Shown: positions 27,428 to 35,755 of the stretch, in pieces
Position numbering within the stretch: position 1 is the stretch's first letter
How the letters are laid out: every line of letters begins with the position of its first letter
DNA from: Paenibacillus sp. E222
GTDB lineage: Bacteria; Bacillota; Bacilli; Paenibacillales; Paenibacillaceae
Assembly: GCF_013401555.1 (NCBI RefSeq)
Contig: NZ_CP058552.1
Coordinates: 4,402,001 to 4,466,000 of the forward strand
DNA length: 64,000 nucleotides
Direction: 5' to 3'
Program-made: the position numbers and the translations under genes
The notes under the pieces: generated by a model
The model's database searches: none
What the model saw: only the letters and a program-made list of their open reading frames with translations
Told to the model about the DNA's origin: nothing

Positions 27428-28792
27428 ATGAGAAAAAATACGTTCATGATGATTAGCCTTGTTCTTGTAATGTTTCTGTTGATTACCGCGTGCAGTACCG
27501 GCTCCAGCGCACAGACAGAGCCAGAAACGAAAGCACCGCAGGAGGAGCAGACTACGAACGAAACAGAACCCAAGAATGAGACATCAACGCCGGAGATGGA
27601 TTTTGACATGGGGGGAAGAACGATTAAGGTGGTTGCCTGGTGGAACATGGAAATGACCGATAGCAACCCGGACAACATTCAGCGCATCGAGAATCTGGAA
27701 GCACTCAAGAAAAAGCACAACTTTAACATCGAATACATTTCGATCGATTTTGGCGAGTACCAGGAGAAGGTCGTGGCCTCCCTGATGGCGGGAGAACCGC
27801 TAGGGGACATTGTTCGGCTGGGCAAAAGCTACGCTATCCCGGCATTGACCAAGCAAGATCTGTTATGGCCAGTGGATGAGTATACCAAGAACGATAAAGT
27901 GTTTAACCAGAAAACGACCAACCAATACATGCAGTATGAAGGCAGGGGTTATGGATTTACCGAGGATCAATCTTCATTTATCAGTGGTATTTTTTATAAT
28001 CGCACACTTATGCAGGAACTCGGCATGAAGCCGCTGCAGGAATATGTGGACGAAGATCAGTGGAACTGGGATACGTTTATTGAAGTAGCCAAAAAGGCAA
28101 ACAAGGACCGCAATAACGACGGCAAGCTCGATACCTGGGGATTAGCCCAAAGGGGACTGCTTGAACCGGTGCTGTATTCCAACGAAGCCTCACTGACCAA
28201 TGGTGACAAGCAAAATCTGGATGATCCAAAAACAAAAGAAGCACTGAGCTTTGTTTCCAGAATGGCTACCGAGCAAGTCGGCAGAGCCTCGGAAGGCGGG
28301 GATTGGACTGAACCTGCCACGTTTTTCCGTCAGGGCAATACGTTGATGTATTCGGGCGCCATGTACGAGATCGAAGGTATCAAAACAGATATGCAGGACT
28401 ATGATATCGGCTTCCTGCCTTTCCCGAAAGGACCAAGTGCAACCGCGTACCACTCTGGCGAGTCGCAATATCAGGCACTGACGATTCCGAAAGCAGTTGA
28501 GCATCCAGAGCAGTTAATGTATATCTGGGAAAAAATCAACGAGATCGATTCAATTTACGATTACCCCGGACAATCAACCCTGGAGACCCACTTGGCGGAC
28601 GAAGCTGACATCGAAAATGCCAGAACAGTTGCCGAAGGCATGCTGGTGCTTGATCACAATACGTTCCCGTCACTTCCTTTCTGGGATTTCAACGGTGAGC
28701 TGGTCGATGGTGTTTCCGTTTCAACCGTCATTGAAAAATACAAGGCGCCGTTCCAGGCTGCTATCGATGAGGTATACAAACCAAAGAAATGA
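27428..28792 (+). CDS. Sugar ABC transporter substrate-binding lipoprotein
   Basis: A 454-residue lipoprotein, first gene of the 14.5 kb operon. The signal ends in lipobox ITAC, with an acidic/Thr linker to residue 60. The SBP_bac_1 fold shows VVAWWNMEMTD, DIVRLGKSYAIPALTKQ, DRNNDGKLDTWGL and the C-terminal VIEKYKAPFQAAIDEVY. It binds an oligosaccharide for the permeases downstream. GGGGGG precedes ATG 27428. The next gene starts about 100 bases on. Confidence 0.88.
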   Translation: MRKNTFMMISLVLVMFLLITACSTGSSAQTEPETKAPQEEQTTNETEPKNETSTPEMDFDMGGRTIKVVAWWNMEMTDSNPDNIQRIENLEALKKKHNFNIEYISIDFGEYQEKVVASLMAGEPLGDIVRLGKSYAIPALTKQDLLWPVDEYTKNDKVFNQKTTNQYMQYEGRGYGFTEDQSSFISGIFYNRTLMQELGMKPLQEYVDEDQWNWDTFIEVAKKANKDRNNDGKLDTWGLAQRGLLEPVLYSNEASLTNGDKQNLDDPKTKEALSFVSRMATEQVGRASEGGDWTEPATFFRQGNTLMYSGAMYEIEGIKTDMQDYDIGFLPFPKGPSATAYHSGESQYQALTIPKAVEHPEQLMYIWEKINEIDSIYDYPGQSTLETHLADEADIENARTVAEGMLVLDHNTFPSLPFWDFNGELVDGVSVSTVIEKYKAPFQAAIDEVYKPKK

Positions 28793-28896
28793 TGCGGTTC
28801 TCTCCGGAACGGATGCAAGGCCCTATACGCACTGTCCCGGAGAGTGATACAGCTTAGCCATGCTCCACGCCAGAAGGAAGGGGGACATTTTGGAAC

Positions 28897-31788
28897 ATGC
28901 GGTCACGAAAGAAAAAAGGACTGATCCTGCTGCTCGTCATTGCGTTGATCTTCTCCATATGGAGCATTTACCCTGCGCGGGATCGCGGTCCGGGTATAGC
29001 TCAGGCGCGCGAGGATTTTGAAGCCGTATCAGGTACAGACGACCCACGCAGCTATGAGCATTACCTTTCCAATTACACAGATGCAGCCAAGCCGGAGCAG
29101 GCTGTGCGAATCGAAGGAGAATCCTTCATTCACGCTGCCGACGGTGAGTTCGAGACTGTCGATGGATATGCCGGACTGGACGGGAAAGCGGTCATCACCC
29201 CGGAAGCTGGCACTATCAGCTGGGAAGTCCCTGTACAGGCGAGCGGTTTATACCAGATCCGCATTCATTATTATTCTGTCACGGGCAAAAGCTCCGGCAT
29301 TGAACGGAAGCTGACCCTTAACGGTGAGGTTCCTTTCAGGGGAGCCGATGTGCTGTTATTTGACAGGGCATGGGGGAACCGGGAAGACAGCGTGCGAAGG
29401 GATGATCGCGGCAATGATCTCAGGCCACGGCAGGTGGAGAAGCCCGTTTGGCAGCTTGCCGCCTTCAAGGACAGCGCCGGTTACTTCGAGGAGCCGTACC
29501 AGTTTTATTTTGAAAAGGGAAAACAAAAGCTGTCACTGACCTCGCTGCGCGAAAGCATGGCGATCGATTATATCGAGCTGTACCAGGAAGAGAACATTCC
29601 GTCTTACGCAGAGCTGCAGACCGCTTATGCATCGGCCGGATTGAAGCCGGCTGAAGCTGTCATGCTCAAGGTACAGGGAGAACAGGCGGTGAGTAAATCG
29701 TCACCAACCCTTGCACCGATCTCGGATCGGTCGAGTCCTTCCCTCGAGCCCTACGATGTATCCAAAATCCGGATCAATGCTATTGGAGGCACCAACTGGA
29801 AGCTGCCCGGCGAATGGATCGAATGGGATGTAGACGTGCCGGAGGATGGCCTGTACCAGATTGCGCTCAAGGTGAAGCAGGACCAGCTTCGCGGTGTGTA
29901 TGCGACACGAAGCCTGATGATTGACGGCAAGGTTCCATTTAAGGAAGTGGAACGTATTCGCTTTACCTACAGCCCCGAATGGCAGACACGGGTACTGGGC
30001 GAAAGCGAGCCTTACCTGTTCCGGCTCTCAAAAGGAACACATCGCTTGCGAATGACGGTTACGTTGGGGGATATCGCTCCGCTGCTGCGAACGGTGGAAT
30101 CCAGCGTGCTGGATCTTAATGAAATGTACCGCAAAATTTTGATGATTACATCCAACAAGCCTGATCCTTTGAGGGATTACCAGCTTGAACAGCGCATTCC
30201 CGAGATGACCGAGGTATTCAAGCGGCAGGCAGGCATCCTCCGTTCGGTTGCCAACTATTTGGAGCAGGCGACAGGTGAGCAAAGCGACAAGGTAGCCGTA
30301 CTGCATGCGATGGTCGTTCAGCTGGAGGATATGGCGGCAAGACCGGAAACGGTGCCCAAACGTCTGGATACCTTCAAGATCAATGTGGGCGGGTTGGGAA
30401 CATGGATTCTATCCGTTCGTGAACAGCCTATTGCACTGGATTACCTCCTGGTGTCCTCACCGGATCAGAAGCTGCCAGAGGCCGGGGCTACTCTGCTGCA
30501 GCAAATGAAGCACGAAGTGGGTGCCTACGTCGCTTCCTATACCGAGGATTATGACAGCATCGGCAACACGGAGCTGAAAAAGGATTCCATCACGGTATGG
30601 ATTACGACCGGACGTGACCAGGCTCAGGTGCTGAAAGGTCTGATTGATGAATCTTTCACACCGGAAACGGATATTTCCGTGCAGCTGCGACTTGTTCCGC
30701 CCAATATCCTGCTGCCTGCGACGCTGGCTGGAGAAGGCCCGGATGTAGCGATGCAGATGGGCGAGGATATTCCGGTCAATTACGCGATGCGTAATGCGGC
30801 AGCCGACCTGAGCGGATTCCCGGACTTTGAGCAGGTTGCAAGCCGATTTCGGGAGAGTGGACTGACGCCTTACCGCTATAACAATGGGGTCTATGCTCTT
30901 CCAGAGCAGCAGCATTTTCCAATGCTGTTCTATCGCAAGGATGTCCTGAACGAGCTTGGCCTCGAGCCGCCCAAAACATGGCAGGACGTGTATAATGCCA
31001 TCTCGGTGCTGCAAAAGCACAATATGGAGTTCTATTTGCCAATCGAGGATACAACAAACAATGCCAACATGATACCCAACGCAACCTTCGCCATGCTCTT
31101 ATATCAGAACGATGGCGAGTTCTATTCGGAAGATCAAAAGGAGAGCGCGCTGGATTCGGAAATTTCCATGGATGCGTTCAAGCGGTGGACGCAATTTTAT
31201 ACCAATTACAAATTTCCGCTTAAAGCTGATTTTCCAAACCGTTTCCGTACCGGGGAGATGCCGCTTGGCATTGCAGATTACACAACCTACAACATGTTGA
31301 CCGTTATGGCTCCCGAGATCCGCAATCTGTGGGATTTCACCATCGTTCCGGGCACGCAGCTGGCGGACGGTTCTGTAAGACATGAGGTTGCAAGCACGAC
31401 AAGTGCGGTCATGATGCTGGAAAACGCGAAGAACAAGGAGGCTGCATGGTCGTTCATGAAATGGTGGACCGACAAGCAGACCCAGATTGAATATGGCAGG
31501 GAAATGGAGGGACTGATGGGGGCCGCGGCGCGTTATCCAACCGCTAATATCGAAGCATTGGAGCAGCTGCCCTGGCCGGTCAAGGATTATCAAAACCTGG
31601 AGCAGCAGTGGGAATGGGTAAAGGGCATTCCCCAGGTACCCGGCGGATATTTTACGGGCCGGCATCTCGACAACGCGTTCCGCAAGGTGGTCAATGCGAA
31701 CGAAAATCCGCGCGAAGCCTTGTCTGACTACGTCCTGTACATTGACGATGAAATCGAGCTCAAGCGCAAGGAATTCAATCTGAAGTAG
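28897..31788 (+). CDS. Membrane-anchored SBP fused to two carbohydrate-binding-like modules
   Basis: A 963-residue protein, about twice the normal SBP size. Order: an N-terminal helix (8-26) with no lipobox, likely a signal anchor; two beta-sandwich modules with the galactose-binding/CBM6-35 look (about 70-235 and 285-400; both have AVRIEGESF or ISW/IEWDV-x-V, the G-L-Y-Q-I motif and an IDYIELY-type end); a helical linker (400-490); and a type 1 SBP fold (about 540-960; VYALPEQQHFPMLFYRKDVLNELGL, AWSFMKWWTDKQT). It probably holds polymer or long oligosaccharide near the membrane and hands it to the permeases right downstream. Confidence 0.8.
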   Translation: MRSRKKKGLILLLVIALIFSIWSIYPARDRGPGIAQAREDFEAVSGTDDPRSYEHYLSNYTDAAKPEQAVRIEGESFIHAADGEFETVDGYAGLDGKAVITPEAGTISWEVPVQASGLYQIRIHYYSVTGKSSGIERKLTLNGEVPFRGADVLLFDRAWGNREDSVRRDDRGNDLRPRQVEKPVWQLAAFKDSAGYFEEPYQFYFEKGKQKLSLTSLRESMAIDYIELYQEENIPSYAELQTAYASAGLKPAEAVMLKVQGEQAVSKSSPTLAPISDRSSPSLEPYDVSKIRINAIGGTNWKLPGEWIEWDVDVPEDGLYQIALKVKQDQLRGVYATRSLMIDGKVPFKEVERIRFTYSPEWQTRVLGESEPYLFRLSKGTHRLRMTVTLGDIAPLLRTVESSVLDLNEMYRKILMITSNKPDPLRDYQLEQRIPEMTEVFKRQAGILRSVANYLEQATGEQSDKVAVLHAMVVQLEDMAARPETVPKRLDTFKINVGGLGTWILSVREQPIALDYLLVSSPDQKLPEAGATLLQQMKHEVGAYVASYTEDYDSIGNTELKKDSITVWITTGRDQAQVLKGLIDESFTPETDISVQLRLVPPNILLPATLAGEGPDVAMQMGEDIPVNYAMRNAAADLSGFPDFEQVASRFRESGLTPYRYNNGVYALPEQQHFPMLFYRKDVLNELGLEPPKTWQDVYNAISVLQKHNMEFYLPIEDTTNNANMIPNATFAMLLYQNDGEFYSEDQKESALDSEISMDAFKRWTQFYTNYKFPLKADFPNRFRTGEMPLGIADYTTYNMLTVMAPEIRNLWDFTIVPGTQLADGSVRHEVASTTSAVMMLENAKNKEAAWSFMKWWTDKQTQIEYGREMEGLMGAAARYPTANIEALEQLPWPVKDYQNLEQQWEWVKGIPQVPGGYFTGRHLDNAFRKVVNANENPREALSDYVLYIDDEIELKRKEFNLK

Positions 31789-31807
31789 AAGGAAGGGAGG
31801 GTAACGG

Positions 31808-32764
31808 TTGCAAGCAGAAACCACCAAGGCACCCGCTGCGCCTGCCATTAACGCCAGGCAGGCGAGCAGGTGGTCCCTTTTGAAAAGGGATTTGTACCTA
31901 AGCAGACATTATTACGTACTGATGGCACCGTTTATGCTGATCTTTTTCTTGTTTACGGTCATTCCGGTCGGCCTCTCGCTTGGCCTCAGTTTTTTTCATT
32001 TCAACATGCTGGAGCTGCCCCGATTTGTCGGCTGGCAAAATTATTCGCGGCTGTTCCTGAACGACGATGTTTTTTTGATCGCTCTTAAAAATACGCTGCT
32101 GTTTGCCGTTATTACGGGTCCTGTCAGCTATATTGCCTGCTTTTTGTTTGCGTGGATCATCAACGAGTTGTCGCCCAAAATTCGGGCCGTCATGACACTT
32201 GTGTTCTATGCGCCTTCCATTTCAGGCAACGTTTTTTTCATCTGGCTGATCATTTTTTCGGGAGACAGCTATGGATATATGAACGGTTTTCTGATGCGCC
32301 TCGGCGTTATTCTGGAGCCGATCCTATGGCTTGCAAACGAGAAGTACGTGCTGGCGATCGTCATCCTCGTACAGCTGTGGCTCAGCCTTGGCACGAGCTT
32401 CCTCGCCTTCATTGCGGGCCTCCAGACGATCGACCGATCGCTGGTTGAAGCGGGTACTGTGGATGGTATCAAGAACCGCTGGCAGGAGCTATGGTACATT
32501 ACACTGCCTTCTATGAGACCGCAGCTTATGTTCGGCGCCGTTATGCAGATTACGGCCTCGTTCGCCGTAGCCGAAATCTCCATCGCGCTGGCTGGTTTTC
32601 CCAGCGTCAATTATGCGGCACATACCGTCGTAACACATCTGATGGATTATGGCACCATTCGGTTTGAGATGGGATATGCGTCCGCCATTGCGACCGTTTT
32701 GTTCGCCATGATGCTCGGAACGAACATTTTGACACAAAAAATGCTGAGAAAGATAGGTGAATGA
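31808..32764 (+). CDS. Sugar ABC transporter permease (MalF/UgpA type)
   Basis: A 318-residue membrane protein with six helices and the ATPase-contact EAA loop (LVEAGTVDGIKNRWQELWYITLP). GGGAGGG precedes TTG 31808. Its stop overlaps the next permease's start by four bases (ATGA). Confidence 0.9.
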   Translation: MQAETTKAPAAPAINARQASRWSLLKRDLYLSRHYYVLMAPFMLIFFLFTVIPVGLSLGLSFFHFNMLELPRFVGWQNYSRLFLNDDVFLIALKNTLLFAVITGPVSYIACFLFAWIINELSPKIRAVMTLVFYAPSISGNVFFIWLIIFSGDSYGYMNGFLMRLGVILEPILWLANEKYVLAIVILVQLWLSLGTSFLAFIAGLQTIDRSLVEAGTVDGIKNRWQELWYITLPSMRPQLMFGAVMQITASFAVAEISIALAGFPSVNYAAHTVVTHLMDYGTIRFEMGYASAIATVLFAMMLGTNILTQKMLRKIGE

Positions 32765-33642
32765 CAATGACCAGCAAGGTACGCGCCGTCTTCGGCATGT
32801 CCAGAAAACTGAATCGGTCATTTACCGTCAGCCTGATGCTGTTTGCACTGCTGGCTCTGTTCGGGTCATTCATGGTATTGCCGTTGATCTATACGGTTAA
32901 CAACGCCTTTAAACCACTAGATGAGCTGTTTATTTTTCCGCCGCGCTTCTGGGTGAACAATCCGACGATGGAAAATTTCGCGGACCTGATCAATCTGATG
33001 GGCAACTCCTGGGTTCCTCTATCCAGATACATTGCCAATACGCTGATTATTACGCTGCTTGGAACGGCAGGCCATATCCTGCTGGCTTCCGCAGCAGCGT
33101 ACCCGCTGGCCAAATACCGGTTTCCCGGTTCAAAGGTGCTGTTTACCATCGTCATCCTGTCCCTGATGTTCTCACCACACGTCACGGCGATTCCGAACTA
33201 CATGGTGATGTCCTGGCTAGGATGGATCAACACACATGCCTCCATTATTGTGCCTTCACTCGCTTTTTCCCTGGGACTCTTCCTGATGAAGCAGTTCATG
33301 GAGCAAATACCGGATGCGCTGCTGGAGGCCGCAAAAATCGACGGGGCCAACGAATACCGGATATTCTGGAGTATCGTAATGCCTAACGTGAAGCCAGCCT
33401 GGCTCACGCTTATGATTTTGCAGTTTCCGGCGCTGTGGGGGACCGATGGCGGAAGCTTCATTTACAGTGAAAATCTGAAAACGCTGCATTATGCGCTCAG
33501 TCAGATTACCCAGGGAGGAATTGCCCGTGCAGGTGTCGGCGCTGCGGTAGCGCTTCTGCTCATGATCGTGCCGATCGTCCTGTTCATCATCTCCCAGAGC
33601 AGTGTCATGCAGACGATGGCAACTTCCGGTATGAAAGAGTAG
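32761..33642 (+). CDS. Sugar ABC transporter permease (MalG/UgpE type)
   Basis: A 293-residue membrane protein with the EAA loop LLEAAKIDGANEYRIFWSIVMP. It is translationally coupled to the preceding permease and the pair forms the channel of importer 1. No ATPase gene follows; the next gene is the NHL protein 18 bases on. Confidence 0.9.
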   Translation: MTMTSKVRAVFGMSRKLNRSFTVSLMLFALLALFGSFMVLPLIYTVNNAFKPLDELFIFPPRFWVNNPTMENFADLINLMGNSWVPLSRYIANTLIITLLGTAGHILLASAAAYPLAKYRFPGSKVLFTIVILSLMFSPHVTAIPNYMVMSWLGWINTHASIIVPSLAFSLGLFLMKQFMEQIPDALLEAAKIDGANEYRIFWSIVMPNVKPAWLTLMILQFPALWGTDGGSFIYSENLKTLHYALSQITQGGIARAGVGAAVALLLMIVPIVLFIISQSSVMQTMATSGMKE

Positions 33643-33660
33643 AAGGGGGGCAGCGACATA

Positions 33661-35121
33661 TTGAAAAACATGTGGAAAAAATGCGGATGGCTCACGATGG
33701 GTCTTGCCTGCCTCCTGTGTTTGGGAAATGCAGCGGCAACGGCATTTGCCGATGGTCAGACGGATGCGTACAACTACTCCTACTGGGGAGAGGCGGTTAG
33801 CTCTCCTGCTGCGTATGAGGCAACCCGAATAGTGTCGGGCACCGAGCTGAAGATTGGCACATTCAAAGAACCAAACGACATGCATGTCACAGCCGATGAG
33901 CGGGTTTATGTGCTGGATTCAGGCAACAGCCGAATTGTCGAGCTGGATCGGGAATTGAAGCTGATACGGGTTATCGATTCATTTGATCATGATGGAAAGA
34001 AGGATTATTTCAAAAATCCTCAGGGATTGTACGTATCCGTTGATGGGCAGCTGCTCGTTGCGGATTCGGATCATCAGCGGGTGGTTCATCTGGATAAGCA
34101 GGGGCAGTTGATTAAAATTGTGGATCAGCCGCAATCTGACCTGCTGAAAGCGGACTTTCAATTCAAGCCGCTCCGGGTTGTTATGGATCAAGGCGAACGG
34201 ATTTACGTCATGGCAGAAGGTGTTTTTGACGGCTTCATGGAGTTTAATTCCGACGGCTCCTTTGCCTCCTTTATCGGAGCCAACAGAGTCTCAGTTGACC
34301 CGGTGGAGTATCTCTGGAAACGATTCGCAACCCGTCAGCAGCGCAGCCAGATGGTCATGTTCACGCCGACCGAATTCACCAATATGGACATTGACGAAGA
34401 AGGTTTCATTTATGCAACGAGCGGGGACTTGAAGGGATTGCCGATCAAGAAACTGAATGCGCAGGGTGCGGACATCCTGAGAAGGGAAGGTTACTATCCG
34501 CCGCAGGGGGATTTGCTGTACACGAATGAGAAAGGTCCTTCCCGGCTGGTTGATGTGGACGTAGGGGACAGCGATATGTATTCCGTGCTTGATGCCAAGA
34601 TGGGGCGGGTGTTTACCTATAACGGAGATGGATATCTGCTCCACATGTTCGGAGGTATCGGGAACCGGTTGGGCCAATTCAACACCCCAGTTTCGCTGGA
34701 GCGTGCGGGAGACCGAATGCTAGTGTTGGACAAAGCACTAGGCGAGATTACCGTGTTTCAAACGACAGAATACGGACGCACACTGCATGAAGCGGTTCGA
34801 AGTTATTTTAATGGAGACGAGGAAGGCTCAGCGGCAAGTTTTGCAAAGGCTGCAGATATGAATGCCAATCTTGAGTATGCCTATGCTGGCATCGGAAAGG
34901 CGCTGCTGCGCCAGAAGGATTATGCGCAATCTGCGCAATATTTTAAGCGAAGCATGGAGCGGGAAGGGTATTCCAAAGCGTTTCTCCTGTTTCGCAAAGA
35001 GCTGCTCCGCGAGCATTTCTCATGGATCATGTCCGGACTGTTTCTGATTGTTGCCGTGCTGGTAACCGTGACCATCGTTCGCAGACAGAGAAGGGGGACA
35101 ACAAATGCAGGCATCAAGTAG
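33661..35121 (+). CDS. Surface NHL propeller-TPR protein with C-terminal membrane anchor
   Basis: A 486-residue protein. TTG 33661 follows AAGGGGG. A signal peptide (to about 31, ...TAFADG) leads to six NHL-type blades (about 60-370; e.g. PNDMHVTADERVYVLDSGN, PQGLYVSVDGQLLVADSDH), one TPR pair (about 375-440; NLEYAYAGIGKALLRQKDYAQ), a transmembrane helix (about 452-470) and a basic cytosolic tail (RRQRRG). So the propeller is outside and fixed by its C-terminus. The family binds sugars or proteins; no catalytic site is evident. It overlaps the YIP1 gene by 17 bases. The function is unknown. Confidence 0.8.
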   Translation: MKNMWKKCGWLTMGLACLLCLGNAAATAFADGQTDAYNYSYWGEAVSSPAAYEATRIVSGTELKIGTFKEPNDMHVTADERVYVLDSGNSRIVELDRELKLIRVIDSFDHDGKKDYFKNPQGLYVSVDGQLLVADSDHQRVVHLDKQGQLIKIVDQPQSDLLKADFQFKPLRVVMDQGERIYVMAEGVFDGFMEFNSDGSFASFIGANRVSVDPVEYLWKRFATRQQRSQMVMFTPTEFTNMDIDEEGFIYATSGDLKGLPIKKLNAQGADILRREGYYPPQGDLLYTNEKGPSRLVDVDVGDSDMYSVLDAKMGRVFTYNGDGYLLHMFGGIGNRLGQFNTPVSLERAGDRMLVLDKALGEITVFQTTEYGRTLHEAVRSYFNGDEEGSAASFAKAADMNANLEYAYAGIGKALLRQKDYAQSAQYFKRSMEREGYSKAFLLFRKELLREHFSWIMSGLFLIVAVLVTVTIVRRQRRGTTNAGIK

Positions 35122-35740
35122 ACAGCTGATCCAATATCCGCTGCATCTCATATTTCATCCGTTTGACGGGTATTGGGAGCTGAAATACGAGCGAAATCAG
35201 AGAACAACGCTCATGATCGCTTTGGCTATTTTGGGCTTGTTAACGGTAACAACGATCCTTCAGGCCCAGTACAGCGGATTCCTAGTCAATTTTAACAACC
35301 CGAAACGATTGAACAGCCTGCTGGAAATCGTCTATGTCATTGTTCCGGTGCTGTTCTGGTGTACAGCAAACTGGTCACTGACCACGCTGATGGATGGAGA
35401 GGGCAAATTCTCGGAAATTTTCATGTCCACATGTTTTGCACTGGTTCCACTGATTTTGATTCAGTTTCCATGGATTTGGCTCAGCCTGATCATTTCCGGG
35501 CAGGAAACCGCCTTTTATTATTTCTTTAACATGGCTGCCACGGCCTGGACGGTATACCTGTTATTTGTCGGCAATATGACGGTGCATCAATATACACCCG
35601 CCAAAACGGTGCTGACCATGCTTCTGACGCTGGTTGCCATGGCCTTCATGGCATTTCTCTGCCTGCTGTTCTTCAGTCTGGTGCAGCAGATTGTGTCCTT
35701 TGCAGCCACCATCTATCAGGAACTTGTACTCCGGGGCTAA
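35105..35740 (+). CDS. YIP1-family integral membrane protein
   Basis: A 211-residue protein with five hydrophobic helices (about 35-58, 73-96, 102-128, 135-158, 160-200), as in the YIP1 fold; residues 1-30 are cytosolic. AAGGGGG precedes ATG 35105, and the gene begins inside the previous one. In bacteria YIP1 proteins have no settled role; this one is always likely to act with its coupled neighbours, the NHL protein and the DUF5696 lipoprotein. Confidence 0.75.
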   Translation: MQASSRQLIQYPLHLIFHPFDGYWELKYERNQRTTLMIALAILGLLTVTTILQAQYSGFLVNFNNPKRLNSLLEIVYVIVPVLFWCTANWSLTTLMDGEGKFSEIFMSTCFALVPLILIQFPWIWLSLIISGQETAFYYFFNMAATAWTVYLLFVGNMTVHQYTPAKTVLTMLLTLVAMAFMAFLCLLFFSLVQQIVSFAATIYQELVLRG

Positions 35741-35755
35741 GGAAGGAGAATGGAG

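Noticed and set aside
31099..31848. 249-codon minus-strand ORF opposite the CBM-SBP gene
   Set aside because: It is antisense to a well-supported domain, with no ribosome site and no recognisable family.
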